Origin: Pseudarcicella hirudinis
GTDB taxonomy: Bacteria > Bacteroidota > Bacteroidia > Cytophagales > Spirosomataceae
DNA length: 64,000 bases
Assembly (NCBI RefSeq): GCF_900115665.1
Contig: NZ_FOXH01000012.1
Location: 124,001-188,000 of the forward strand
Direction of reading: 5' to 3'
Below are positions 53,745 to 63,195 of this stretch, piece after piece. Under the pieces are notes generated by a model. That model saw only the letters and a list, made by a program, of their open reading frames with translations. It was not told where the DNA came from and made no database searches. Each line of letters begins with the position of its first letter. Position 1 is the stretch's first letter. A program made the position numbers and the translations under genes.

Positions 53745-55196
53745 ATGTTCGGTTTGGATACCACTCTTTTCATCCTTTTATTCTTCAGTTTATTTGTTGC
53801 CTGTGCTTTTGAGTTCGTGAATGGATTTCACGATACTGCTAATGCTGTTGCAACTGTAATTTACACTAATTCATTAAAGCCAAATCAAGCGGTAGTTTGG
53901 TCCGGATTTATGAATTTCATTGGCCTTCTAACAGGTGGGGTAGGTGTTACTATGAGCATTATTGGACTTCTTCCAACAGATTTGCTGATAGATCCTAATA
54001 TTTACCATTCTATGTCAATGGCTTTGGCAATGTTATTTGCAGCCATTATCTGGAATCTTGGTACCTGGTATTTTGGAATTCCTGCTTCTTCTTCACATAC
54101 CCTGATCGGTTCGATTATTGGTGTTGGCGTTGGTTATGCTGTTTTACCAGAGAATAAGAACGGTTTTAACACTGTAAGCTGGGAAAAAGCATCTGAAATC
54201 GGATATGCACTTCTTTTCTCGCCTTTGTTTGGTTTCGCTGTTGCTATTATTCTAATGTATATTCTGAGAAAGACCATTCAGAATAAAGCAATTTTTAAAG
54301 AGCCTAAGAAGGATACTCCTCCTCCAATGTGGATTCGTGCAATTCTGATTACCACTTGTACACTGGTTAGTTTCTTTCACGGAAGAAATGACGGACAAAA
54401 AGGAATTGGCTTGGTGATGTTGATTTTAATTGCTTTTCTTCCAAGTTATTTCGCAATTAATACAGATGTTGATCCTTTCAAATTAGAAGGAGATGTTACG
54501 AAAGTACAGACAATAATTTCTAAAATTGATACAACCATTTTATCAGTGAAGGAAAAAGAAAGCTACGGAGTGATTATGAAAGCAACAAACGAGTTGACTG
54601 TCATATTAAAAGATACCTCATTAGCAAAATCACTTACTACTCAGCAAAAACTTGAAATCCGTAAAGATATCCTGGCTGTTACCAAACATACCAAAAAGCT
54701 ATTGGAAAGTGAATCGGTAAATTTAAGTGCAGAGGAAAAGAAAGAATTAAAGAAATCAACAACCGGAGGTTCCCAACCATTTTTCACATTCGGAGGTTCT
54801 AATCAAGGACTATCATCACTTACAGATTTTGCTCCAACCTGGGTTATGTGGATGATCGCTATCTCCCTTGGTCTTGGAACAATGATTGGTTGGAAAAGAA
54901 TTGTGGTGACAATCGGTGAGAAGATCGGAAAGCAGCACCTTTCATATGCACAGGGAGCTTCAGCAGAATTAGTTGCTTCTTTCACAATTGGTCTTTCTAC
55001 TTATTTTAAATTACCGGTAAGTACCACACACGTTTTATCTTCGGGTATCGCAGGTTCTATGGTAGCATCAAAAGGTGTTAAAAACTTACAGGGAGGAACG
55101 GTGAAAAATATAGCAATGGCCTGGGTTTTAACATTACCAGTTACCATAATTCTTTCAGCGACCTTATTCTTATTCTTCCGTTGGATTACAGGTTAG
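53745..55196 (+). CDS. Inorganic phosphate transporter, PiT family
   Basis: 483 residues. The two PiT signature repeats are present: FVNGFHDTANAVATVIYT (about 24-41) and the second GASAELVASFTIGLSTYFKLPVSTTHVLSSGIAGSM (about 405-440). Membrane helices flank a hydrophilic insert of roughly 110 residues (about 245-350). A GRNDGQKGIGLVMLILIAF helix lies near 220. It is a proton- or sodium-coupled phosphate symporter of the inner membrane. The PhoU-like regulator seen beside many PiT genes is absent. Confidence 0.93.
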   Translation: MFGLDTTLFILLFFSLFVACAFEFVNGFHDTANAVATVIYTNSLKPNQAVVWSGFMNFIGLLTGGVGVTMSIIGLLPTDLLIDPNIYHSMSMALAMLFAAIIWNLGTWYFGIPASSSHTLIGSIIGVGVGYAVLPENKNGFNTVSWEKASEIGYALLFSPLFGFAVAIILMYILRKTIQNKAIFKEPKKDTPPPMWIRAILITTCTLVSFFHGRNDGQKGIGLVMLILIAFLPSYFAINTDVDPFKLEGDVTKVQTIISKIDTTILSVKEKESYGVIMKATNELTVILKDTSLAKSLTTQQKLEIRKDILAVTKHTKKLLESESVNLSAEEKKELKKSTTGGSQPFFTFGGSNQGLSSLTDFAPTWVMWMIAISLGLGTMIGWKRIVVTIGEKIGKQHLSYAQGASAELVASFTIGLSTYFKLPVSTTHVLSSGIAGSMVASKGVKNLQGGTVKNIAMAWVLTLPVTIILSATLFLFFRWITG

Positions 55197-55209
55197 TATA
55201 AAATTTCTT

Positions 55210-55253
55210 AAAAAAAGTAGCGGTTTTCAATAAAGAAAACCGCTACTTTTTTT
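55210..55253 (+). terminator. Rho-independent terminator
   Basis: Perfect stem AAAAAAAGTAGCGGTTTTC and complement with a T-run after the phosphate transporter gene. Confidence 0.86.
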
Positions 55254-55295
55254 AAATACAATTGTTTGCAAAATCACCAATATCGAAAAATTCTA

Positions 55296-56135
55296 ATGAA
55301 AATGATCTTTTTGTCAGCAATAGCAATATTGCTGATTGTAAATCTTGATGCCTTTTCCCAAAGTCCCCGAAAGTATTATCATATTTCTAATGGCTGGACA
55401 GATTTGAATGTCTCCGGTAAAATTGCAGGAAAGTTTTCATGGCAGATAGAAAACCAGCATCGCAGAGAAGACATGCAGGGTGACTACAATTCTTCCACAA
55501 TTACAGGAAATCCTTATAATAATCTTAATCAGCACGTTTTTCGCCCTTATATACATTTTCAACTTAATCCAAATGTTCGCTTTTCATTAATGCCATTGGG
55601 TTGGATAGGTTCTAATCGTTTTAAGGAAGGCCAACCAGCCGCTTTTTTTTCTGAATTAAGAATTACACCTCAGGTGATACTTACGCAGAATTTTGGCAGA
55701 TTAAGAATGGATCATAAATTTCGGTATGAGTTCAGATGGATAGGTAAAGATGTTTCTGTAGATGATAAGAGCTTTTTATATAGCGGGGATTTTTCGGATG
55801 CGACTTTTAAAGAGAGATTCAGATATCAGTTAAAAGCAGTTCTTCCGATAAATCATGCTAAAATGGATGATAAAACCCTTTATGTACAGGCATACGATGA
55901 GGTTTTTATCAATATTGGAAAGAATGTAAGCAATATCAATATGTTTGATCAAAACAGGGCAATGATTGGTTTGGGATATAAATTCAATAGGTTTCTGGCC
56001 GTTGAAGCCGGGTATTTACAACAGACAATTTATCGTTTCAACAATTCGACAAAGGATAATGTTGATATCAATAATGTTTTACAATTGAATCTTGCTGTAA
56101 GTAACTTTGAGCAGATTTTCAGGAAAAAACAATAA
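55296..56135 (+). CDS. DUF2490 outer-membrane-like protein
   Basis: 279 residues from the ATG at 55296 (a TTG at 55266 would add ten). A signal peptide ends at about residue 22 (DAFSQ). The mature part alternates aromatic and polar residues like a small beta-barrel and carries DUF2490 features: GWTDLNVSGKIAGKFSWQIE, LNQHVFRPYIHFQLNPN and RLRMDHKFRYEFRWI. The family is common in Bacteroidota with no known function. It lies 99 bases after the phosphate transporter gene but is separated by a terminator. Confidence 0.83.
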   Translation: MKMIFLSAIAILLIVNLDAFSQSPRKYYHISNGWTDLNVSGKIAGKFSWQIENQHRREDMQGDYNSSTITGNPYNNLNQHVFRPYIHFQLNPNVRFSLMPLGWIGSNRFKEGQPAAFFSELRITPQVILTQNFGRLRMDHKFRYEFRWIGKDVSVDDKSFLYSGDFSDATFKERFRYQLKAVLPINHAKMDDKTLYVQAYDEVFINIGKNVSNINMFDQNRAMIGLGYKFNRFLAVEAGYLQQTIYRFNNSTKDNVDINNVLQLNLAVSNFEQIFRKKQ

Positions 56136-56152
56136 ATACACATTAAGTAGTT

Positions 56153-56193
56153 AAAAAATAAGACCCTGGCTTTTAAACCAGGGTCTTATTTTT
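56153..56193. terminator. Rho-independent terminator, bidirectional
   Basis: Perfect stem AAAAATAAGACCCTGG and complement. The T-run touches the stop codon of the convergent phosphoesterase gene. Confidence 0.86.
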
Positions 56194-57461
56194 TATGCTT
56201 TTTTCAATTCAAAAACGGTTATTTCAGGAGGCATTCCTATTCTTCCGGGATATCCAATGTAGCCATATCCTCTGTTTACATAGAGTTTTTGATTTCCTTC
56301 TTCATACAATCCTGCCCATTGTTTATAGGCATATTGGGCAGGAGACCATGTTTTATCTCCAATGGTTATTCCAAACTGAGTACCATGAGTATGTCCTGAA
56401 AACATAACATCAATATCTTTATATTTGGTATTCACTTCCTTATCCCAATGTGTTGGGTCGTGCGATAAAAGTAATTTTACCGGCGCTTCTTCTGTTCCAT
56501 TATAGGCCTTTTCAAGGTTTCCGTATGTATGAAAACGATTCTGTCCACTAATATTCTGAACACCGATGATAGCCAGCTTTTCTCCGTTTTGTTCAAGGAA
56601 TCTATGTTCATCAGTTAGTAAATCCCATCCTAACACCTTGTGTGCATGTTTAAGGTCTTTCAGGTTCTGATTTTTGGCAAATGCGCTATCCCATTGTACA
56701 TAATCTCCGTAATCATGATTTCCCAATGTGCTGAAAACACCTAAAGGGGCTTTTACTTTATTGAAAATATCAATGTATTCCTGTACTTCCGGAGCCTGAT
56801 TATTTACAAGATCTCCCGTAAAGAAAACCATATCAGGTTTTTCTGCAAGGAGCATTTCTATACCTCCTTTTACTGCTACACGGTTAAAAAAACTACCCGA
56901 ATGAATATCCGAAATCTGAGCAATCCTTAATCCGTCAAATTCTTTCGGAAGATTGGCAAGGGAGAGCTTTACCCTTCTGACCCGGTAATCATGAGCTCCG
57001 GAAATAATTCCCCAGGTCATGGCTACCGCCGGAATAGTTCCTGCTACTACAGCGGTTTTCATCAGAAACTCAGATCTTGAGATAGTATTTGTTGCAATAG
57101 GATGCTGACTATTTACACCCTGAGAAGTAGAACCTGAGAATTTTGAGGCAATCCATCTGATTAAACGACCTAAGTCATCTATAATAAGGAACAATACCGC
57201 AAATATTTTGGAAAAATAATTCATAAAAACCCCAACCAGAATAATCGTTCTGAGGTTTTTCCCCAACAAATCCGGGTTTGTAAAATTGTATAACCAAAGT
57301 CCTGACAAGGTCAGAATAGTTAGTCCCCAAAAGAAATATTTTATAAAGTTCTGAGTGTTCTGAGAGGTATTCTGAACAGATACTTTTACGGCCTGCCATA
57401 CATACCAGTCTATTAAGAGCAAAACCAGAGTAACGAGAGAAACGATTATTAATTTATTCAT
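56193..57461 (-). CDS. Membrane-anchored metallophosphoesterase
   Basis: 422 residues. Three to four N-terminal membrane helices (about 1-105) precede a further hydrophobic segment (about 130-155). The calcineurin-like catalytic domain shows the full motif set: QISDIHSGSF (about 185), FTGDLVNN (about 217), TLGNHDYGDY (about 248), LLSHDPTHW (about 330) and MFSGHTHGTQFG (about 352). It resembles the YkuE/YaeI group of phosphodiesterases that cleave lipid-linked or membrane substrates. The actual substrate is unknown. Confidence 0.88.
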   Translation of the reverse strand: MNKLIIVSLVTLVLLLIDWYVWQAVKVSVQNTSQNTQNFIKYFFWGLTILTLSGLWLYNFTNPDLLGKNLRTIILVGVFMNYFSKIFAVLFLIIDDLGRLIRWIASKFSGSTSQGVNSQHPIATNTISRSEFLMKTAVVAGTIPAVAMTWGIISGAHDYRVRRVKLSLANLPKEFDGLRIAQISDIHSGSFFNRVAVKGGIEMLLAEKPDMVFFTGDLVNNQAPEVQEYIDIFNKVKAPLGVFSTLGNHDYGDYVQWDSAFAKNQNLKDLKHAHKVLGWDLLTDEHRFLEQNGEKLAIIGVQNISGQNRFHTYGNLEKAYNGTEEAPVKLLLSHDPTHWDKEVNTKYKDIDVMFSGHTHGTQFGITIGDKTWSPAQYAYKQWAGLYEEGNQKLYVNRGYGYIGYPGRIGMPPEITVFELKKA

Positions 57462-57763
57462 TTTATGATATAATACTAAATGATAAGGCGAATTCGGATT
57501 AAATACACTTTCAAAAAACTTTATTCTTTGTCACTTAGTTCGAAAACCCGGTTTTTTATGACAAAAGGTTTCATTTAAGGATAAACAAGGTGGAGAGAAT
57601 GTGAGAGGAAGTGTTTGTACACATAAACAGATGTAATTCACGTAGTTTTAAAACGTAAGAAAGAAGAGAATTAATCTGTTTAAAGTATAATTTCGCATAG
57701 TATTTGTAAGAATGTAAAAAACGATTTAAGGCATTTTATAAAAACGGAAGACCTAATTAGCCA
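57462..57763. other. Divergent intergenic gap, nothing specific seen
   Basis: 302 AT-rich bases between the phosphoesterase gene and the TMTC-like gene. The closest promoter resemblance is TAGTATTTG at 57698-57706, which has one base too many between TA and TTTG. No RNA or small gene is supported. Confidence 0.4.
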
Positions 57764-59869
57764 ATGAGTAAGAATATTGCAACCAAAGGATTTAAAACCA
57801 GTCAGCAGAAACCTTCTGTATCAGCATTACCGGCGGAAGAAGTTGTGCGGTATAAGATTAATAATACACCTGAAAATTTTCGGATTGTTTGCCTCTTGAT
57901 TGCCGTTTTATGTATTCTGGTTTATCTTCCTGGATTTCAGAATGGCTTTGTTTGGGATGATCTGTTTTATGTGGTTAATAATGAAGATATAAGACAATTG
58001 TCTCTGCAAAATTTGTGGAATTCTGTTTCAAAGTTTTATTTAGGTAACTGGCATCCTCTCACTATGCTTACCTATTATCTGGAATACACTTTTGCCAAAG
58101 ATTCTTCATGGGTTTATCATTTTACAAATACAATTATCCATATTTTCAATAGTATTCTTGTCGTTAAATTAGTTGAAAAACTTAGTAAGAACTTCCTTAT
58201 TGGCCCTTTAACCGGGATTCTGTTTGCTGTTCATCCGCTTCATGTGGAATCTGTAATATGGGCAGCGGAACGAAAAGACGTTCTCTATACACTTTTTTTT
58301 CTGCTTTCATTTTTACAGTACCTTAGATATACGGACAGTTTGAAAGAACAGGATTCTATTAACCTGAAGCATAAAAATCTGATATTTTCCGGCTTTTTGT
58401 TCCTTTTATCCTGTTTATCAAAAGGGATGGCTGTCGTCTTGCCAATTGTCCTGCTGATTACCGATTACATTTTATTAAATCGCAAATCGCTTTATAAGAT
58501 TCTGATAGAAAAGATACCTTTTCTAATCATTTCATTGATTATCGGGATTATTTCAATTAAAGCACAGAGCGAAGCAGGGGCTAATGCCAGTAAGGTAATT
58601 AATAATACATTCAGCCTTTCAGAAAGATTTTTTATGATCAATACCGGAGTATTGTTTTACTGGATAAAAATGATTCTTCCTTTTAAACTGTTAGCTTTTT
58701 ACCCTTATCCAGATAAAGATACCGGTTCCATACCGTCATTTTATTATCTGGCTTTTATTGGGATAATATTTTTGGTCGGATTATTATATTGGTCGGGCCG
58801 AAAAAATCGTCTTGTCTGGTGGTCTGGTCTTTATTTCCTTGTTGTAATATTTCCTGTCTCACAGATTTTGCCTGTAGGTAGTGCGTTAATGGCAGATCGT
58901 TATTTTTATGTTTCATCTATCGGCCCCTTAGTTTTGATTGGTATTTTAGCGGATAAAATATTTCAAAGTGCATTCACAAATAAAATATCACCGATAATTG
59001 GTGGTATTCTCATTTTGGGTTTATCATTTCTTTCATTTAAACAGGCTACGGTCTGGAAGGATGCGTTATCTCTTTTCAGCCCTGTTCATAAGGTTTATCC
59101 AGATGACCCAATGATAAATAGTAATTTAGGTTGGTATTATTTTAGGAATAAAGACAAAGAAACCGCCAAATTTTACTTTGAAGAAACCCATAAGACGACT
59201 TTTAAAACAGCCGATGTATATACTGCATTGGGACAAATCTATTTTGATGAAAAGAAATATGATCTGACAGTAAGTAACTTTGAGGCTGCATTGAAGTTAA
59301 AACCTGAAGAAATGAAAAACCTTCACTGGATGCTTGGTGCCGCTTATTATCATACTGGTAATTACCCAAAGGCGATTGAGGAATCTCAGATAGCTTTGGA
59401 TAAATCAGATAATAAAAATCCATATGCACAAAATATAATGGGTTTATGTCTTGCGAAGCTTGGAAAAACAGAAGATGCGATTGAAAGGTATCGGTTATCA
59501 GCAAAGAATAATCCTAAGTTTGCAGATCCATACATAAATATCAGTACGATTTACAATCAAAGGGGGGATCATTCCAGAGAAATTCAGGTTTTAGAGAAAG
59601 CAATAAGGCTGGATCCGAAAGCGATCATAGCTTATAAAAATCTTGGGGTTGCATACAAGAGTATTGGAAAATGGCAGGAAGCAATCAGAATCTGGAAGAA
59701 GGGGGCAGAAGTAGATCCTAAGGATGGAAGCTTTGATTACAATATTGGATTAGAATATGGCCAGCATGGGGATATAGATAGCGGTATCAGATCTATGCGA
59801 TCTGCTGTGGCTAAGGGAGATTCAAATGCTCCGGAGTTTTTAACACAAAGAGGAATACCTTTAAAATAG
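57764..59869 (+). CDS. TMTC/GT-C-like membrane protein with C-terminal TPR repeats
   Basis: 701 residues. The N-terminal half is polytopic (about 38-430). FVWDDLFYVVNNEDI (about 63-77) places an Asp pair after the first helix. HPLHVESVIWAAERKDVLYTLFF (about 165-187) and a GSALMADRYFYVSSIGP loop match the TMTC/protein O-mannosyltransferase-like GT-C group. From about 450 on there are six or more tetratricopeptide repeats (VYTALGQIYFDEKKYDLTVSNF, PYINISTIYNQRGDHSREIQVL). It probably transfers sugars from a lipid carrier to proteins outside the membrane. The specificity is unknown. Confidence 0.85.
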   Translation: MSKNIATKGFKTSQQKPSVSALPAEEVVRYKINNTPENFRIVCLLIAVLCILVYLPGFQNGFVWDDLFYVVNNEDIRQLSLQNLWNSVSKFYLGNWHPLTMLTYYLEYTFAKDSSWVYHFTNTIIHIFNSILVVKLVEKLSKNFLIGPLTGILFAVHPLHVESVIWAAERKDVLYTLFFLLSFLQYLRYTDSLKEQDSINLKHKNLIFSGFLFLLSCLSKGMAVVLPIVLLITDYILLNRKSLYKILIEKIPFLIISLIIGIISIKAQSEAGANASKVINNTFSLSERFFMINTGVLFYWIKMILPFKLLAFYPYPDKDTGSIPSFYYLAFIGIIFLVGLLYWSGRKNRLVWWSGLYFLVVIFPVSQILPVGSALMADRYFYVSSIGPLVLIGILADKIFQSAFTNKISPIIGGILILGLSFLSFKQATVWKDALSLFSPVHKVYPDDPMINSNLGWYYFRNKDKETAKFYFEETHKTTFKTADVYTALGQIYFDEKKYDLTVSNFEAALKLKPEEMKNLHWMLGAAYYHTGNYPKAIEESQIALDKSDNKNPYAQNIMGLCLAKLGKTEDAIERYRLSAKNNPKFADPYINISTIYNQRGDHSREIQVLEKAIRLDPKAIIAYKNLGVAYKSIGKWQEAIRIWKKGAEVDPKDGSFDYNIGLEYGQHGDIDSGIRSMRSAVAKGDSNAPEFLTQRGIPLK

Positions 59870-59877
59870 AGTATTTT

Positions 59878-60702
59878 ATGAAAATTGGAATTATAGGATG
59901 CGGCTGGCTCGGCTTGCCCCTGGGAATGAGCTTAAGTGAGGAAGGAAATACTGTTTTTGGTACAACTACCTCCGAAAACAGGATGATTTTATTAAAACAG
60001 GCCAAAATAGAACCTTTTTTACTTTCCCTCTCTCCAGATCCGGAAGGAAAAAATTGGCAGGAATTTCTGGAAATTAAGAATATTATTATTTCAATTCCCC
60101 CAAGAGCAGGAAAACTTGGCGAAAATTATCATATTGAACAGATTAAAAATCTTTTAGAGCTAATCCGAGAATCGCCTATACAGAATATTCTTTATATCTC
60201 GTCGACTTCAGTTTATTCAGAATCGACAGAAAATGTGACTGAATTGAGTAATGTCTCCTGTAATGCAGCACTTGTTCAATGTGAAAACCTGATTTTTAAT
60301 TTTGCTAAAGAAGGAAACCGCAATGTAACAATTTTACGTTGCGGAGGTTTGATGGGTTATGACAGAGCTCCGGCAAAATATTTCGCCGGCAAAAAAGTTA
60401 CTACCGGAAGGATTCCGGTAAACTTTGTACACCGCGATGACGTCATCTCTATTATCAAACTGATTTTTGAAAAAGAAATTTGGGGTGAGGTATTCAATGT
60501 CGTCTCACCGGAACACCCGCTGAGATTTGAAGTGTATATAAAGAATAGTAAAGAACTTGGATTAGATCCTCCGGTTTTTGAGGAACCTGAAAATGTACAG
60601 CCGTTTAAAGTTATAAGTCCGGAAAAATTAATCAGGTTTACCGGGTATAAATTTATTTATCCAAATCCACTTGATTTTTTTTATGATCTGATCAGGACTT
60701 AA
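59878..60702 (+). CDS. NAD(P)-dependent epimerase/dehydratase-like protein
   Basis: 274 residues. The dinucleotide fold begins at the first residue (MKIGIIGCGWLGLPLGMSL). A YISSTSVYSE segment (about 104-113) keeps Ser and Tyr but lacks the classical YxxxK of extended SDRs. A C-terminal substrate region (NVVSPEHPLRFEVY) follows. It resembles the YeeZ-like atypical SDR group. The start is eight bases after the TMTC-like gene, so they are co-transcribed. The reaction is unknown and may not be catalytic redox. Confidence 0.82.
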   Translation: MKIGIIGCGWLGLPLGMSLSEEGNTVFGTTTSENRMILLKQAKIEPFLLSLSPDPEGKNWQEFLEIKNIIISIPPRAGKLGENYHIEQIKNLLELIRESPIQNILYISSTSVYSESTENVTELSNVSCNAALVQCENLIFNFAKEGNRNVTILRCGGLMGYDRAPAKYFAGKKVTTGRIPVNFVHRDDVISIIKLIFEKEIWGEVFNVVSPEHPLRFEVYIKNSKELGLDPPVFEEPENVQPFKVISPEKLIRFTGYKFIYPNPLDFFYDLIRT

Positions 60703-61438
60703 TATATCCAAGTTTTAAGAATAAAGGGAAAGTCACTTTGAAACTTTCACTCGGGTCAAATGTTTCAGAGATCTCTGCAATAAATACATCTACAGGGTTC
60801 TCCTGATGAATTTGTATATATTTTTGGACACTTGACCAGGTATTGAGATATCCCTCCAAATCTGATAAATTCCACGTATAGGTCATTTCAAAATCCGGAC
60901 TGGGAATAGGAGTGAAGGGTAAAGGAATCGTAAGATAAGCTTCGTCAAGAAACCTTCTCTCTTCATCCCAATACTCATGAGTAGTTTGAGTATAAAAGAG
61001 CTTAAGTTTTCCATCAAGTATAGGATTGTCAATACTCATTAGACTATAACCCCAAAAAGCTAAAATTGAATCAGATTTAGATACCCGGTAAACCTCTTTG
61101 AAAAAATTCTCAAAATTAAACCAATGAATAGCCTGGCCAATTGTAATGAGGTCAAAGGTTTCATCGGGAAAGTCAGTCGATTCCGCCTGAGAGATGGAAT
61201 AAGTTACATTTGAAAACTTTGGTGCATTATCTAATTGCTTTTGACTAATGTCTGTTGCATATACATGTCTGAAATATTTTGCCAATTCTCCTGCAACCTG
61301 TCCATTTCCTGTGGCACAATCCCAGGCGTTATCCCAGTTTCTTACATAGCTCAGGAGAAACTTATACAATTCAGCCGGATATTTTGGTCTGAATTTGGCA
61401 TACAGATTAGCTTGTTTTGAGAAATTATCCTTAGTCAT
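60692..61438 (-). CDS. Class I SAM-dependent methyltransferase
   Basis: 248 residues. The SAM-binding motif AWDCATGNGQVAGELAKYF (about 38-56) and the LITIGQAIHWFNFENFF segment (about 95-111) are those of the Methyltransf_11-type family related to yeast Crg1/trans-aconitate-type enzymes. The substrate is unknown. Its 3' end overlaps the SDR gene by 11 bases in convergent orientation, with no terminator between. Confidence 0.88.
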   Translation of the reverse strand: MTKDNFSKQANLYAKFRPKYPAELYKFLLSYVRNWDNAWDCATGNGQVAGELAKYFRHVYATDISQKQLDNAPKFSNVTYSISQAESTDFPDETFDLITIGQAIHWFNFENFFKEVYRVSKSDSILAFWGYSLMSIDNPILDGKLKLFYTQTTHEYWDEERRFLDEAYLTIPLPFTPIPSPDFEMTYTWNLSDLEGYLNTWSSVQKYIQIHQENPVDVFIAEISETFDPSESFKVTFPLFLKLGYIKS

Positions 61439-61798
61439 GTTTTTTGTTTTTTAAGAGATTCCTAATGAAGTATAAAACCACATTGCTGCAAAGGCAAATA
61501 GTTTAATGTCTTTTAACATAATGTATAACGAAAAATATTCTCTTTTAAATAAACAAAAGAGCCGTAAAGTCTCGCATATAGAAAGAAAACATTGAACGTA
61601 AAGCTAAAGTTTATAGGTATTCGATATTTTTATCATTAATTAGCGGAGAACGTAGAAAAGACAGAAATTAGGACAAATAAGTATGTTCTGGCGAAAATGG
61701 AGAAAAGCCCATATTTAATTTCGTAAATTAAATATGGGCTTTTCTTTATGTCTGTTGGTTCCGGAAAATTAAGGGACAAAGGAAGCTGGAAAGAGGAA
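61439..61798. terminator. Gap holding a terminator for the amidohydrolase gene
   Basis: 360 bases. A strong hairpin at 61702-61746 (AAAAGCCCATATTTAATTT with complement, loop CG) is positioned to end the minus-strand M20 gene. The remainder would contain the methyltransferase promoter. A 29-codon frame at about 61506 has no supporting feature. Confidence 0.75.
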
Positions 61799-62980
61799 CT
61801 ATTCGCGTAATTCCTGAATTGCCAGCCAGCTCATTAATCCGGCACCAATTTCTAATGCATTCTCATCAATATCAAAAGTAGGAGTGTGAACACCGGAAAT
61901 AATACCACGAGCCTCATTTCTGGTTCCTAAACGATAGAAACAGGCATCTACATGATGGGTATAAAAAGCAAAATCTTCTGCAGCAAGCCAGATATCGAGG
62001 TCAATGATATTTTCTTCTCCCATAAATTCGATGGCAGCTGATTTCATTCTTCGTGTTAACTCCGGTTCATTTTTTAGAAAAGGATAACCTCTCAGAATAA
62101 AAAACTCACAGGTTCCTCCCATCGCTTCTGCAATTCCTTCAGCCATTTTTTTCATTTTGGCCAAACCATCTGCTCTCCATTCTTCGTCCATTGCCCGGAA
62201 AGTGCCTTCAACATAAACTTCATCAGGAATAACGTTAGTCGCACCGTTAGCTATAACTTTCCCGAAAGTCAATACAGAAGGGTAACGGGGATTCCTGTTT
62301 CTACTGATAATTTGCTGTAGAGCAACAATAATATGAGATGTGATCAGAACAGGATCAATGCAATTTTCAGGCATAGCTCCATGTCCGCCTTTCCCTTTAA
62401 CGGTCATGTAAAGTTCATCAGCACTTGCCATATACATACCTTCACGAAAACCTATTTTCCCTACCGGAATATTTGGTGCAACATGTTGACCTAACATTTT
62501 TGAAGGAGAAGGGTTCTGTAAAACGCCTTCTTCGATCATAATACTGGCGCCACCCGGGGCTTTTTCTTCAGCAGGTTGAAAAACGAGTTTTACAGAGCCT
62601 TCAAATTCATCTTTTAAATGGTAAAGAATTTTAGAGACACCTAATAGAGATGCGGTATGAACATCATGTCCACAGGCATGCATTACACCAGGGTTTATGG
62701 ACTTATATTCAACATTATTCGCCTCAATAATTGGCAAAGCGTCCATATCTGCTCTCAGTGCAACCACTTTTTTGCCGGGGTTTTTACCTTCTATAGTTGC
62801 AACCAAACCAGTATTTGCGATAGGCTGAGGTACAATCCCAATTTCCTTCAGACGTTCAGATACGAACTTCTGAGTATTAAATTCTTCAAAAGAAAGTTCA
62901 GGGTTTTTATGTAAATGACGACGATTGGCCACAATTTCGTCAGCGTAACTTTTGGCTAACTCTTTGATTTTCTCTTTCAT
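61799..62980 (-). CDS. M20-family amidohydrolase (N-acyl amino acid hydrolase type)
   Basis: 393 residues, family-typical. Start region RRHLHKNPELSFEEF (about 20-34), ALRADMDALPI (about 74-84), the metal motif GVMHACGHDVHTASLLG (about 97-113), FQPAEEKAPGG (about 134-144) and the dimerisation domain KGKGGHGAMPENCIDP (about 193-208) are present. It hydrolyses N-acylated amino acids or similar amides in the cytoplasm. Two TAnnTTTG matches on the minus strand (63020-63027 and 63033-63040) lie 40-60 bases upstream. Confidence 0.93.
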   Translation of the reverse strand: MKEKIKELAKSYADEIVANRRHLHKNPELSFEEFNTQKFVSERLKEIGIVPQPIANTGLVATIEGKNPGKKVVALRADMDALPIIEANNVEYKSINPGVMHACGHDVHTASLLGVSKILYHLKDEFEGSVKLVFQPAEEKAPGGASIMIEEGVLQNPSPSKMLGQHVAPNIPVGKIGFREGMYMASADELYMTVKGKGGHGAMPENCIDPVLITSHIIVALQQIISRNRNPRYPSVLTFGKVIANGATNVIPDEVYVEGTFRAMDEEWRADGLAKMKKMAEGIAEAMGGTCEFFILRGYPFLKNEPELTRRMKSAAIEFMGEENIIDLDIWLAAEDFAFYTHHVDACFYRLGTRNEARGIISGVHTPTFDIDENALEIGAGLMSWLAIQELRE

Positions 62981-63019
62981 AACATTTAATTATAGAAAAG
63001 CCTGATTTTGGCCTTTTTC

Positions 63020-63046
63020 CAAATATAGATTGCAAAACTAATCAAA
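63020..63046 (-). promoter_or_regulatory. Candidate promoter of the amidohydrolase gene
   Basis: On the minus strand, TTTG (63046-63043), a 15-base spacer and TATATTTG (63027-63020). A second -7 match, TAGTTTTG, overlaps the spacer at 63033-63040. Confidence 0.45.
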
Positions 63047-63148
63047 GAATCCCTGAAACGAATGAAAATTAAGGATTCATTTATAATAGCCGGATTCATT
63101 AATGGGGATTGAATAAGATAAAATATCAGAAAAATTAATACCTTAACG

Positions 63149-63193
63149 CAACCTTTTTCTCAATCAGTCCGTAGTGTTGTTGTAACCTTTTTA
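63149..63193 (+). promoter_or_regulatory. Repeated AACCTTTTT motif ahead of the sigma factor gene
   Basis: CAACCTTTTTCT at 63149-63160 and GTAACCTTTTTA at 63182-63193 share AACCTTTTT and are 33 bases apart. The second copy ends two bases before the ATG. This could be a promoter or operator recognised by the ECF factor itself; that is a guess. Confidence 0.35.
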
Positions 63194-63195
63194 AA

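Noticed and set aside
61506-61595. Short frame of 29 codons in a 360-base gap
   Set aside because: No signal peptide, motif or promoter; composition is like the surrounding non-coding DNA.
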